Source: Clostridium lundense DSM 17049 (GTDB taxonomy: Bacteria > Bacillota > Clostridia > Clostridiales > Clostridiaceae). Taken from it: 64,000 bases of DNA. Shown here piece by piece: positions 16,795 through 25,020 of this stretch. Made by a program: the position numbers and the translations under genes. The stretch is from assembly GCF_000619945.1 (NCBI RefSeq), contig NZ_JHVC01000001.1:434001-498000 (forward strand). Reading direction: 5' to 3'. Below the pieces are notes generated by a model. That model was not told where the DNA came from. It made no database searches and saw only the letters and a program-made list of their open reading frames with translations. Every line of letters begins with the position of its first letter. Position 1 is the first letter of the stretch.

Positions 16795-17766
16795 ATGATA
16801 AATCAAGATATAGCTATGGGATTAGTAAGAGTTACAGAGGCAGCAGCGCTTTGTTCAGCGAAATATATGGGAAGAGGAGATAAAATTGCAGCAGACCAAG
16901 CAGCAGTGGATGGAATGGAAAAGGCATTTTCTATGTTGCCAGTAAGAGGAACAGTGGTTATAGGAGAAGGAGAGTTGGATAATGCTCCTATGCTATATAT
17001 AGGACAGAAGCTAGGAATAGGAAAAGAAGATATGATAGAAATGGATATAGCAGTAGATCCATTAGATGGGACCGCTCTTATAGCAAAAGGATTGCCTAAT
17101 GCTATAGCTGTAGTAGCTATGGGGCCTAAAGGTAGTTTATTACATGCACCAGATATGTATATGAAGAAAATTGCAGTAGGGGCAGGTGCAAAGGGAGCAA
17201 TAAATATAAATAAATCTAATAAAGATAACATTATTAATGTAGCTATGGCATTAAATAAAGATGTATCTGAGCTTACAATTATTGTTCAAGAAAGGGAAAG
17301 ACATGAGGATATAATAAGAGATGCTAGAGAAGTAGGGGCAAGAGTTAAGCTTTTCTCTGAAGGCGATATAGCAGCAGTGCTTGCTTGCGGATTTGAAGAT
17401 ACAGGTGTTGATTTAATGATAGGAACAGGAGGAGCTCCAGAAGGAGTTATTGCTGCAGCGGCTATAAAATGCATGGGAGGGGACATGCAGGCTAAATTGG
17501 TACCTCAAAATGAAGAAGAAATAAAAAGATGCAAAAGTATGGGTATAGAAGATGTAAATAGAGTATTATATATAAATGATTTAGTGAAAAGTGATGATGT
17601 GTATTTTGCTGCTACAGGTATTACAGATTGCGATTTGTTAAAGGGAGTAGTTTATTCAAAAAATAACTGGGGAGCTACTCACTCGGTTGTTATGCGTTCT
17701 AAGACAGGAACTATTAGATTTGTAAATGCTCATCATCAGTTATTAAGAAGTAATCTAATAGTATAA
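16795..17766 (+). CDS. glpX: Fructose-1,6-bisphosphatase class II
   Basis: A 323-residue gluconeogenic enzyme that hydrolyses fructose-1,6-bisphosphate to fructose-6-phosphate in the cytoplasm. Class II hallmarks are the metal-binding motifs VVIGEGELDNAPML (about 54-67) and DPLDGT (about 85-90), and the GTGGAPEGVIAAAA loop (about 207-220). The length is normal for GlpX. ATG 16795 is preferred because GGGAGG (16781-16786) is eight bases upstream; an ATG at 16774 lacks an SD. The gene stands alone and ends at a hairpin shared with the opposite gene. Confidence 0.95.
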   Translation: MINQDIAMGLVRVTEAAALCSAKYMGRGDKIAADQAAVDGMEKAFSMLPVRGTVVIGEGELDNAPMLYIGQKLGIGKEDMIEMDIAVDPLDGTALIAKGLPNAIAVVAMGPKGSLLHAPDMYMKKIAVGAGAKGAININKSNKDNIINVAMALNKDVSELTIIVQERERHEDIIRDAREVGARVKLFSEGDIAAVLACGFEDTGVDLMIGTGGAPEGVIAAAAIKCMGGDMQAKLVPQNEEEIKRCKSMGIEDVNRVLYINDLVKSDDVYFAATGITDCDLLKGVVYSKNNWGATHSVVMRSKTGTIRFVNAHHQLLRSNLIV

Positions 17767-17770
17767 ATTA

Positions 17771-17795
17771 AAGGCTATGATTTTTTCATAGCCTT
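17771..17795. terminator. Bidirectional terminator between glpX and the phosphorylase gene
   Basis: A 10-base-pair stem AAGGCTATGA / TCATAGCCTT with a T5 loop, followed on the plus strand by ATTTT. The right arm overlaps the stop codon of the minus-strand gene by two bases. Confidence 0.75.
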
Positions 17796-18579
17796 ATTTT
17801 AATGTATTTAATTCATCTAAAGCATGATTACAAGTGCATAGCTTATCTATGGTTGCGTGGTCTATTAGGTAGCTGAAGGCATTGGTTAAGGTATTTATCA
17901 TTTTCAACATATTTTCACTAACTTCCTTATGAGTAAGGTTTGTTTTGGATATACCTGATGCATAATTAGTAACTAGGGCGACTGTAGCATAACAAAGAGA
18001 TGATTCACGAGCAAGAATAACTTCAGGTACATTGGTCATTCCCACCACGTCAGCTCCTAATTTTTTATACATAGAAATTTCTGCAGGAGTTTCAAATCTT
18101 GGACCTTCTGTACATACATATGTACCGTTTTTCACAAGTGGCGCTTTTGCATATTGAAATGCCTCAATTAGCATAGCTCTTAAAGTTTTACAGTAAGGTT
18201 CAGTCATATCTACATGAACTACTCCAGAGTCTACATCATCAAAGAATGTACAGCTTCTATTTTTAGTAAAATCAATAAAATCGTTTAATATGATAAAGTC
18301 GCCTACATTACAGTTATTTATGCCTCCTACTGCTGCGGTAGATATTATATAATCTACATTTAAGGATTTTAATGCATATATATTTCCCTTGTAATTGACT
18401 TTTGAAGGAATTAGTTTATGACCCTTACTGTGTCTTTCTAAAAAGAAAATTTCTTTATCTCCTCTATAACCTTTTGTTAATTGAACCTTTCCATAGGGAG
18501 TATTTAATTCAATGTTTTCATTCTTATCCATGAAAAAACTATTGCACACACCAGTCCCACCAATAATAGCTATTTTCAT
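17794..18579 (-). CDS. mtnP: Methylthioadenosine/methylthioinosine phosphorylase (PNP family)
   Basis: A 261-residue trimeric-type nucleoside phosphorylase that cleaves a 5'-methylthio-nucleoside (or a purine nucleoside) with phosphate, as part of methylthioadenosine salvage. Visible motifs are the N-terminal phosphate loop IIGGTGV, the TAAVGGIN segment, GPRFETPAEI and VVGMTNVPEVILARE. The mixture of MTAP-like (TNVPEV) and PNP/MTIP-like (FETPAEI) motifs leaves adenosine versus inosine preference open. I chose ATG 18579 because AAGGAG lies just upstream on the minus strand; eight extra codons upstream have no SD. It is divergent from hprK across about 130 bases. Confidence 0.85.
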   Translation of the reverse strand: MKIAIIGGTGVCNSFFMDKNENIELNTPYGKVQLTKGYRGDKEIFFLERHSKGHKLIPSKVNYKGNIYALKSLNVDYIISTAAVGGINNCNVGDFIILNDFIDFTKNRSCTFFDDVDSGVVHVDMTEPYCKTLRAMLIEAFQYAKAPLVKNGTYVCTEGPRFETPAEISMYKKLGADVVGMTNVPEVILARESSLCYATVALVTNYASGISKTNLTHKEVSENMLKMINTLTNAFSYLIDHATIDKLCTCNHALDELNTLK

Positions 18580-18708
18580 TTTACCATCTCCTTTATAGAA
18601 CAATTCTACTAATATGTTATATTTCCTTTAATTAATATATACACAATAAGTGTAAATAATATAATTATGTTATAATAAAAAATATATTGCTAGAATGGGA
18701 GGAAAACT

Positions 18709-19638
18709 ATGGCGGTAACTGTAGAAGATATTATAAAGGATTTAAAATTAGAGATTATAAATAAAGGAAAAGAAAATATAGAGATAACTGTTAGTGATAT
18801 AAATAGGCCAGGACTTCAATTTTCAGGTTTTTATAATTATTTTGCTAATGATAGAGTTCAGCTTATAGGAAAAGCTGAGTGGAGTTTTTTAGATGTAATG
18901 CATTCAGAGCTTAGGAAAAAGAGGCTTAAGAAGTTTTTTCAATTTGAAACTCCATGTATAATTATAACTAGACAATTAGAGCCTCACGAGGAATTTATTG
19001 AAAGTGCTAAAAAATATAATAGATGGGTTTTAAGAACAAAAAGTATTTCTACTAGATTTATAAGTAAGCTTACCAATTACTTAGATGAAAGACTTGCACC
19101 GGAAACCAGGCTTCACGGAGTATTAGTGGATGTGTATGGTATTGGTATTTTAATAACTGGAGAAAGTGGTATTGGTAAAAGTGAAACTGCATTAGAACTT
19201 ATAAAAAGAGGTCATAGATTAGTAGCTGATGATGCAGTAGATATTAAAGAAATAGATGGAAGACTAATGGGAAGATCACCTTATATTACATCCGGCATGA
19301 TGGAGGTTAGGGGCATGGGTATTATAGATGTGCCAGCTTTATATGGATTAAGTTCAGTATTGGATGTAAAAACTATAGGACTTATTATGAATTTAGAACA
19401 GTGGAAAAATGATCATGATTATGATAGGCTTGGTGTAGATGACGAAACTATGGAAATTTTAAATATACCTATAAAAAAGATGACAGTTCCTATAAGACCA
19501 GGAAGGAATATTGCAGTAATAATAGAAGCAGCAGCAGTAAATTATAGATATACACTTAATTCAGATACTACACCAGTGGATATTATAAATTCAAGAATGG
19601 ATGAAGAGGCTTTAAGGAGAGAGAAAAGTGGAAGATAA
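18709..19638 (+). CDS. hprK: HPr kinase/phosphorylase
   Basis: A 309-residue bifunctional enzyme that phosphorylates HPr on a serine and removes the phosphate, setting carbon catabolite control in Firmicutes. The P-loop GESGIGKS is at 151-158 and the HprK signature EVRGMGIIDV at 199-208; the N-terminal domain (1-130) and the catalytic His of RLHGVLVDVYG (about 134-144) are present. Length is normal. SD GGGAGG is well placed. It overlaps the next gene by 11 bases, forming a three-gene run with the folate cyclo-ligase and corA. Confidence 0.96.
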   Translation: MAVTVEDIIKDLKLEIINKGKENIEITVSDINRPGLQFSGFYNYFANDRVQLIGKAEWSFLDVMHSELRKKRLKKFFQFETPCIIITRQLEPHEEFIESAKKYNRWVLRTKSISTRFISKLTNYLDERLAPETRLHGVLVDVYGIGILITGESGIGKSETALELIKRGHRLVADDAVDIKEIDGRLMGRSPYITSGMMEVRGMGIIDVPALYGLSSVLDVKTIGLIMNLEQWKNDHDYDRLGVDDETMEILNIPIKKMTVPIRPGRNIAVIIEAAAVNYRYTLNSDTTPVDIINSRMDEEALRREKSGR

Positions 19639-20179
19639 AAAGTTAATAAGGGATAGTATATTAAAAATAAGAGATACTATTTCTTTAAGTGAAAGAAAAA
19701 AATATGATGAAGAAATTTTTAAAAAGGTAATAGAGAGTAAATATTATAAAGAAGCAAAGAGTATTTTTATATTTGTTAGCTACAAAACAGAGGTGGATAC
19801 TCATAAAATAATTAAAAAGGCACTAGAAGATGGAAAAGTCATTAGTGTTCCTAAGGTAATATCTAAAAAGGATGGAATGTATGGTGCTATAATTAATAAA
19901 TTTTCTGATTTAAAACCAGGTAAATATGGAATATTAGAGCCAGGTGAAGAGAATATTAAAATCTTAGAAAAAGATATAGATTTAGTATTAATACCAGGAG
20001 CTGTATTTGATAAGGAAGGTGGCAGAATTGGATATGGAGGAGGGTTTTATGACAGATTTTTAGTCAAAGTTAGAAAAGACGTTCCTAAAGTTGCCATAGC
20101 TTATGATGTGCAAATAATAGATAAGGTTCCTATGGGTGAATTAGATGTAAGGATTGATGACATAATATCTAATGGGTGA
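19628..20179 (+). CDS. 5-formyltetrahydrofolate cyclo-ligase
   Basis: A 183-residue enzyme that converts 5-formyl-THF to 5,10-methenyl-THF with ATP, returning the stored folate to one-carbon metabolism. The C-terminal GAVFDKEGGRIGYGGGFYDRFL stretch (about 122-143) is the diagnostic ATP/folate site, and the N-terminal KKLIRDSILKIRDTIS (about 4-19) is the expected basic helix. The start is GTG at 19628, preceded by AAGGAGA inside hprK, so translation is probably coupled. Its stop overlaps the region from which corA starts. Confidence 0.92.
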   Translation: MEDKKLIRDSILKIRDTISLSERKKYDEEIFKKVIESKYYKEAKSIFIFVSYKTEVDTHKIIKKALEDGKVISVPKVISKKDGMYGAIINKFSDLKPGKYGILEPGEENIKILEKDIDLVLIPGAVFDKEGGRIGYGGGFYDRFLVKVRKDVPKVAIAYDVQIIDKVPMGELDVRIDDIISNG

Positions 20180-20187
20180 TATTATTA

Positions 20188-21126
20188 ATGAAAGTATTTG
20201 ATGTTTTAGATAATTTTAATGAGATACAAAATGAAGATAAATTTGAAAAAAGTAAATATTGGATATGGTGTTATGTTGATGAATTGGATAGTATTGGAAA
20301 TGTTTTTTCTATAAGAAAAGAAAACATTGATGATTGTAAGGATTTTGATAAAGCTACAAAGATTGAGTTTTTACAGGAATACATATTTATAGTGTTTAAC
20401 ATATTAGATTACTATGATGAAGGAGTACATTCTAGAGAGTTATATATCTTTTTAGGGAAAGATTACATAATAACTTCCTTTAAGGAAGATTTAGATTTAA
20501 TTAAGGATTTATTTAATGATTTAAATGGATATAAAAATTGCTGTATGCTTAAACAGAGTCCACATCCATCTGTTCTTCTGTATTATATCTTAGATAGAAT
20601 TATAGTTAAAAATTATCAAGTTATATCAGAACTAGAGGCCGAGGCAGATAAAATAGAAATAAGAGTGTTAAAAAATCCCAAGCATGAACAATTAAATGAT
20701 CTAATATGTTTAAGGAGACAAGTATATAAAATAAGAAAATATTTAAATCCATTAAGATATATTGGTGATAGTTTAATAAGTAATGACAATTTAATAATTG
20801 ATAACGAATTTATGAATCAATTTCAAAGTTTAAATAATAAAATAGATAAATTGATGATGGCTTTAGAAAGTTTAGTAGAGGATTTAGCCTTAGTAAGAGA
20901 AGCCTTTGAATCAGAAATAGCTAATAAAACTAATGAACTTATGAAGATATTTACTATAATAGCCACCATTTCATTACCTTTAAATTTAATTACAAGTATG
21001 TATGGAATGAATGTAAAACATATTCCATTTGTTAACTCAGATTATGGATACTATTATGTAGTTATTATTATGCTTTTAATAACTATTTCTCTTATTTGGT
21101 TATTTGTAAGGAAAAAATGGTTATAA
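20188..21126 (+). CDS. CorA-family divalent metal transporter
   Basis: A 312-residue CorA/ZntB-type channel that carries Mg2+ or other divalent ions. The large N-terminal cytoplasmic domain (about 1-240) is followed by two C-terminal membrane helices, with the signature YGMN (in TSMYGMNVKHIPF) ending the first helix and a basic tail RKKWL. ATG 20188 is preferred, with GGGTGAT (20174-20180) as SD; a GTG at 20176 inside the previous gene is possible. It directly follows the folate cyclo-ligase gene. Confidence 0.9.
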   Translation: MKVFDVLDNFNEIQNEDKFEKSKYWIWCYVDELDSIGNVFSIRKENIDDCKDFDKATKIEFLQEYIFIVFNILDYYDEGVHSRELYIFLGKDYIITSFKEDLDLIKDLFNDLNGYKNCCMLKQSPHPSVLLYYILDRIIVKNYQVISELEAEADKIEIRVLKNPKHEQLNDLICLRRQVYKIRKYLNPLRYIGDSLISNDNLIIDNEFMNQFQSLNNKIDKLMMALESLVEDLALVREAFESEIANKTNELMKIFTIIATISLPLNLITSMYGMNVKHIPFVNSDYGYYYVVIIMLLITISLIWLFVRKKWL

Positions 21127-21170
21127 AAATAGTTCTTTTGTGATAAAATGTATATAGTAAAATTTGACAT

Positions 21171-21207
21171 GGAGGTGAAGATGCTCTAAAAAATTAGAGC
21201 AGAAGAT
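21171..21207 (+). promoter_or_regulatory. SD, two-codon ORF and hairpin ahead of the M18 aminopeptidase
   Basis: An ideal SD GGAGGTG (21171-21177) leads to ATG CTC TAA (21181-21189), an ORF of only two codons that is in frame with the real gene starting at 21208. The bases 21183-21200 form a 7-base-pair hairpin (GCTCTAA / TTAGAGC, loop AAAA). No other good SD is seen before 21208. If the hairpin forms, the SD lies about 12 unpaired bases from ATG 21208. Confidence 0.6.
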
Positions 21208-22617
21208 ATGGCTGAAAATAAAAAATGCTTAACAAAAAAATATGAATATGCGTGGGAAAAATACTCAAAGGATGATTTGAATCAGGTATTTTCTCTATCT
21301 GAAGGATATAAAGATTTTATGTCCAGATGTAAAACAGAAAGGGAATGTGTAAAAGAATTTGTTGCCTTAGCAGAAAAAAATGGTTATAAAAATATAGAAG
21401 ATGTTATTAAAAGTGAAGATAAGCTAAAGGCTGGAGATAAAGTATATGCTAATAATAAAGATAAAACTTTAGCATTATTTTTAATAGGGGAAGAAACTTT
21501 AGAAAGAGGAATGAAAATATTAGGAGCTCATGTGGATTCTCCAAGATTAGATTTAAAACAGAATCCACTTTATGAAGATTCAGATTTAGCATTATTTGAA
21601 ACTCATTACTATGGTGGAATAAAAAAATATCAGTGGGTTACATTACCTCTTGCAATACATGGAGTTATAGTTAAAAAAGATGGTACAGTAGTAGATGTAG
21701 TGATAGGTGAAGATGAAAATGATCCTGTTATAGGAATATCAGATCTTTTAATTCATTTAGCTGGAGATCAAATGGACAAAAAGCTAGCAAAAGGTATAGA
21801 AGGAGAAGATTTAAATATTTTAGTTGGAAGCATTCCAGCAGAGGATAAGGAAACTAAAGATAGAGTTAAGTTAAATGTGTTAAGACTTTTAAATGAAAAA
21901 TACGGGATAGAAGAAGAAGATTTTGTATCAGCTGAATTAGAAGTAGTTCCAGCAGGAAAAGCAAGAGATTATGGTCTTGATAGAAGCATGATAATGGCTT
22001 ATGGTCAAGATGATAGGGTTTGCTCATATACTTCTTTTGAAGCTATGATGAAAATGCAGTCTGCAGATAAAACTTGTGTTACTTTATTAGTAGATAAAGA
22101 AGAAATAGGAAGTGTCGGAGCTACAGGAATGCATTCAAGATTCTTTGAAAATACTGTAGCAGAAATTATGGATCTTTGTGGTGAATATAATGAACTAAAA
22201 TTAAGAAGAGCACTTACAAACTCAAAGATGTTATCTTCAGATGTTAGTGCAGCTTTTGATCCTAACTTCCCATCAGTAATGGAAAAGAAAAATTCAGCTT
22301 ATTTTGGAAGAGGAATAGTATTTAATAAATATACAGGAGCTAGAGGTAAATCTGGATGCAACGACGCTAACCCTGAATTTATAGCAGAAATAAGAAGCAT
22401 AATGGAAAAGCATAATGTATCTTGGCAAACTTCAGAATTAGGAAAAGTTGACCAAGGTGGTGGAGGAACTATAGCTTATATTCTTGCGGAATATGGAATG
22501 GAAGTTATAGATTGCGGAGTAGCTTTACATAATATGCATGCTCCTTGGGAAGTATCAAGTAAAGCGGATATATATGAAACAATGAGAGGATACTACGCTT
22601 TTTTAATGGAAGCTTAA
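21208..22617 (+). CDS. M18 family zinc aminopeptidase
   Basis: A 469-residue dinuclear-zinc aminopeptidase of the aspartyl aminopeptidase/aminopeptidase I family, which removes N-terminal residues from peptides in the cytoplasm. Zinc and catalytic regions are visible as LGAHVDSPRLDLK (His-x-Asp), LVDKEEIGSVGATG (Glu-Glu pair), SSDVSAAFDPN and CGVALHNMHAPWE (terminal His). Length is normal. The ATG at 21208 has only a poor local SD; the leader upstream is unusual (in-frame stop and hairpin). Confidence 0.92.
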   Translation: MAENKKCLTKKYEYAWEKYSKDDLNQVFSLSEGYKDFMSRCKTERECVKEFVALAEKNGYKNIEDVIKSEDKLKAGDKVYANNKDKTLALFLIGEETLERGMKILGAHVDSPRLDLKQNPLYEDSDLALFETHYYGGIKKYQWVTLPLAIHGVIVKKDGTVVDVVIGEDENDPVIGISDLLIHLAGDQMDKKLAKGIEGEDLNILVGSIPAEDKETKDRVKLNVLRLLNEKYGIEEEDFVSAELEVVPAGKARDYGLDRSMIMAYGQDDRVCSYTSFEAMMKMQSADKTCVTLLVDKEEIGSVGATGMHSRFFENTVAEIMDLCGEYNELKLRRALTNSKMLSSDVSAAFDPNFPSVMEKKNSAYFGRGIVFNKYTGARGKSGCNDANPEFIAEIRSIMEKHNVSWQTSELGKVDQGGGGTIAYILAEYGMEVIDCGVALHNMHAPWEVSSKADIYETMRGYYAFLMEA

Positions 22618-22640
22618 TAAAAAAGTGTGAAGTGCTTTTT

Positions 22641-22684
22641 AGAGTAAAGATAACAGAGCATAGATTATAGAATCTATGCTCTGT
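22641..22684. terminator. Hairpin after the aminopeptidase, within a repeated sequence
   Basis: A perfect 14-base-pair stem (22653-22666 with 22671-22684, loop ATAG). The left side, including AGAGTAAAGATAACAGAG (22641-22658), is nearly repeated downstream of purL at 39213-39230. Confidence 0.65.
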
Positions 22685-22693
22685 ACTTTGATA

Positions 22694-22714
22694 AAAAAGT
22701 GCATTACACTTTTT
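22694..22714. terminator. Short terminator hairpin between convergent genes
   Basis: AAAAAGTG (22694-22701) pairs perfectly with CACTTTTT (22707-22714) around CATTA. It can serve both strands and touches the stop codon of the lipoprotein gene. Confidence 0.7.
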
Positions 22715-23186
22715 ATCTTGGAATGATATAATTACAAAGATTAAACAAATTATAAGATGAAGGAATATTACTCATGTCTATAAAATCCATTTCATAATAT
22801 CCATCCCAAGGATGGATTGATACATATTTTTGATTATATACGTTTATTACGAATTTATCCTTTTTAAATGTTAAAAACATTTTATAAATGGGCTTATTTG
22901 GTAAATTTTTTGGTTTAGATATAAAGTATTTTGTATTTAAAGCTTTTACAAAATTAGTTACAACAGTACAGTCTGTACTATTTAGTTCTTTTTCTTTATA
23001 GAAGTTTGTATCTACTATAGTACACTTATAATTGTGTTCTAGTGTTACATTTTTAGCAACTATATTTGTATAATAAAAATTATTTTTTTTATTTTTATTC
23101 TTATTTAATATAGAAACATTGCTGCAGGAAGTAAAAATAAATAAGAAACTTATAATAATTAATAGTATATAATTTTTTTTACTCAT
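22713..23186 (-). CDS. Small secreted lipoprotein of unknown function
   Basis: A 157-residue protein with a clear lipoprotein signal: a basic start MSKKN, a hydrophobic stretch, and the lipobox FTSC with Cys21 as the lipid-bearing residue. After a Lys/Asn-rich linker (about 26-36) the mature part contains CTIVDTNFYKEKELNSTDC and KMFLTFKKDKFVINVYN segments predicted as beta-strands. The two cysteines around residues 55-77 could form a disulfide. I cannot name a function. It is convergent with the aminopeptidase and divergent from the CsoR-like gene. Confidence 0.75.
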   Translation of the reverse strand: MSKKNYILLIIISFLFIFTSCSNVSILNKNKNKKNNFYYTNIVAKNVTLEHNYKCTIVDTNFYKEKELNSTDCTVVTNFVKALNTKYFISKPKNLPNKPIYKMFLTFKKDKFVINVYNQKYVSIHPWDGYYEMDFIDMSNIPSSYNLFNLCNYIIPR

Positions 23187-23278
23187 TTATAGATCTCACC
23201 TTAAAACATATTTATATATGAATAATATGTTTCAAATAGGGATGTTATTCATTTTATTACATATTAGAATAAATATCA

Positions 23279-23330
23279 TTGAATAGGGGTACAATAAATG
23301 ATATAATTCAGATATACCAGGTAAGGGTAT
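23279..23330 (+). promoter_or_regulatory. Promoter and probable self-operator of the CsoR/CstR-like gene
   Basis: TTGAAT (23279-23284) and TATAAT (23302-23307) are spaced by 17 bases. A GGGGTAC half-site lies in the spacer (23286-23292) and a dyad ATACC-N6-GGGTAT lies just after the -10 box (23314-23330). G/C-tracts flanked by ATAC/GTAT in an AT-rich region are typical of operators of this repressor family, and the placement would block transcription. Confidence 0.6.
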
Positions 23331-23350
23331 TTTTATATAGGAGTGATATT

Positions 23351-23620
23351 ATGACAAAAGAGTGTGCAGTAAAAAAAGATATTTTAAATAGACTTAAAAG
23401 GATAGAAGGTCAAGTAAAAGGAATAGAAAAAATGGTGGACAATGAGGCTACTTGTAAAGAAATATTAATTCAAATAGCAGCTATTAGAGCAGCTATTAAT
23501 AAAGTAGGAACGTTAGTATTAGAAAACTATGCAAAAAAATGTTTTATCGAAGAAGAAGATGGAAAACCTCAAGATAAAGTGGAAGATTTATTAAGCACAT
23601 TAAATATGTTTATTAAATGA
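23351..23620 (+). CDS. CsoR/RcnR/CstR-family transcriptional repressor lacking the usual His
   Basis: An 89-residue all-helical repressor of the DUF156 family. The NRLKRIEGQVKGIEKMV helix (about 13-29) is the DNA-binding signature. Cys35 and Cys64 match the two conserved cysteines, but the Cu(I)-ligating His expected four residues before the second Cys is Tyr60. Cys-Cys without His is the pattern of persulfide-sensing CstR rather than copper-sensing CsoR, so copper sensing is doubtful. I chose ATG 23351, preceded by GGAG. No copper ATPase, chaperone or sulfurtransferase gene is adjacent, so targets may lie elsewhere or the gene may mainly regulate itself. Confidence 0.85.
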   Translation: MTKECAVKKDILNRLKRIEGQVKGIEKMVDNEATCKEILIQIAAIRAAINKVGTLVLENYAKKCFIEEEDGKPQDKVEDLLSTLNMFIK

Positions 23621-23641
23621 GCAAAATTATTTTGCTCATTT
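23615..23641. terminator. Bidirectional terminator between the repressor and thrE genes
   Basis: An 11-base-pair stem AAATGAGCAAA / TTTGCTCATTT (23615-23625 with 23631-23641), T-rich after it on the plus strand. It contains the stop codons of both converging genes. Confidence 0.8.
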
Positions 23642-24079
23642 ATTTCTTTTTTTGTAAGTTATAAGTCTTGTAATAGAGGATACCAATACTAAAGCTATGG
23701 CGATTTCTCCAGCAATTATAAGAGTATTTAATCCTGTACTTAAAGATTTATTTATATCACCTCTAATAGTTTCAAGCATGGTATAATACATACCACCACC
23801 AGGAACTAATGGAATAATGGTACAAATCATAAAAGTAGTAACAGGCGTTTTTAAAACTCTAGCCATTATTTCGCAATAAATAGCGCCAACTACAGTACCA
23901 TTGAAAAAGGATAAATTGTTAGACATATTACTTTTTAGTGATATTAAATAGATAAACCAACTTAAGCCACCGCCAACAGCAGCAAATATAAGGTTCTTTC
24001 CTTTTATATTAAAAATTATTCCAAAGGCAAAACAGGCAATAAATGAATAGAAGGAAAAAATAACTATATCCCAATTCAT
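23636..24079 (-). CDS. Threonine/serine exporter ThrE, C-terminal half
   Basis: A 147-residue membrane protein with four to five helices, matching the C-terminal (DUF3815-type) half of the ThrE amino-acid exporter family, here made as a separate chain. The PVTTFMICTIIPLVPGGGMYYTM segment (about 79-101) is typical. I chose ATG 24079 after GGAGGG on the minus strand; the start overlaps the stop of the upstream gene as ATGA, so the two halves are translationally coupled and surely work as one transporter. Confidence 0.87.
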   Translation of the reverse strand: MNWDIVIFSFYSFIACFAFGIIFNIKGKNLIFAAVGGGLSWFIYLISLKSNMSNNLSFFNGTVVGAIYCEIMARVLKTPVTTFMICTIIPLVPGGGMYYTMLETIRGDINKSLSTGLNTLIIAGEIAIALVLVSSITRLITYKKRNK

Positions 24080-24861
24080 ATAAAAGACCCTCCAAAATAT
24101 TTTATCCATAAGGTGAATATAATACCGCTGCCCACAGCAATGGCAATGGCTACTAAAAATGCTTCAATAGCCCTAGCTGAGCCTGCTACTAAATCACCAG
24201 CTATAGTATCTCTTATAGCATTTGTTATTGCAAGACCAGGAACTAGAAGCATTAGTGATCCAATAACTATTTTGTCTGTATTGTTGCCTATACCTAAAGA
24301 TGTGCTTAAAAGAGCAATGAAAGAAGATGTGGCACCACCAATAGCATTTATGAAAAAAGTATTTGTTTCTATTTTACTTAATATTATAGAAATAAATTTA
24401 ATAGTAGCGCCTATAAATAATGAAACAAGAAAATCTTTAAAGTTTCCTCCGAAAAGTAATGTGAAGAATCCGGATGCTATGGAAGAAGCAATAATTAAAG
24501 TTTTATTACTATATTTATTATTGTTAAGTATATGTGTTAGTGACTTTTCAACAGAATCTAAAGTTAATTGTTCAGTACAAATTTTTCTGGATAAATCATT
24601 AACTTGTGATATTTTGTCTAAATCCACAGTTCGCATGTTAACTCTTATGACTTTAGAAGTAATATTACCATGAGTATCTGTAACAGATATAATTATTCCT
24701 GTTGGAATTACAAAACTATCTGCATTTTTTAAGCCATAGGAAATACAAATTCTTAGAATAGTTTCTTCTACTCTATAGGTTTCTGCTCCGCTTTGGAGCA
24801 TTATTTCTCCGGCAAAAGCTGCTATATAAAGAATTCTATTAGTATCCATGCTATTCTCCAA
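24076..24861 (-). CDS. Threonine/serine exporter ThrE, N-terminal half
   Basis: A 261-residue protein of the DUF1212 (ThrE N-terminal) family. The first 110 residues are a soluble domain with AGEIMLQSGAETYRVEETI (about 14-32), a family signature; five membrane helices follow (about 118-260), including LMLLVPGLAITNAIRD. Together with the overlapping downstream gene it forms a split ThrE-type exporter for threonine, serine or a related small molecule. Splitting into two genes is common in Firmicutes. Confidence 0.88.
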   Translation of the reverse strand: MENSMDTNRILYIAAFAGEIMLQSGAETYRVEETILRICISYGLKNADSFVIPTGIIISVTDTHGNITSKVIRVNMRTVDLDKISQVNDLSRKICTEQLTLDSVEKSLTHILNNNKYSNKTLIIASSIASGFFTLLFGGNFKDFLVSLFIGATIKFISIILSKIETNTFFINAIGGATSSFIALLSTSLGIGNNTDKIVIGSLMLLVPGLAITNAIRDTIAGDLVAGSARAIEAFLVAIAIAVGSGIIFTLWIKYFGGSFI

Positions 24862-25020
24862 TCTTAAAATATTTAATTTTTATAAACTAAATGTATTTTC
24901 AACGGTATTATAACACTTTTTAGACTTAAATTGAATTGGTATATTAAAAATATTGACTAATATATTAAAATGTGGATTAATGTAATGAAGAGTTATATTT
25001 TACAAAGGAGATGTTTTATT

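Noticed and set aside
24113..24673. A 186-codon reading frame on the plus strand opposite the ThrE N-terminal gene
   Set aside because: It is the mirror of a well-supported minus-strand membrane protein with family motifs, has no SD and no recognisable protein.
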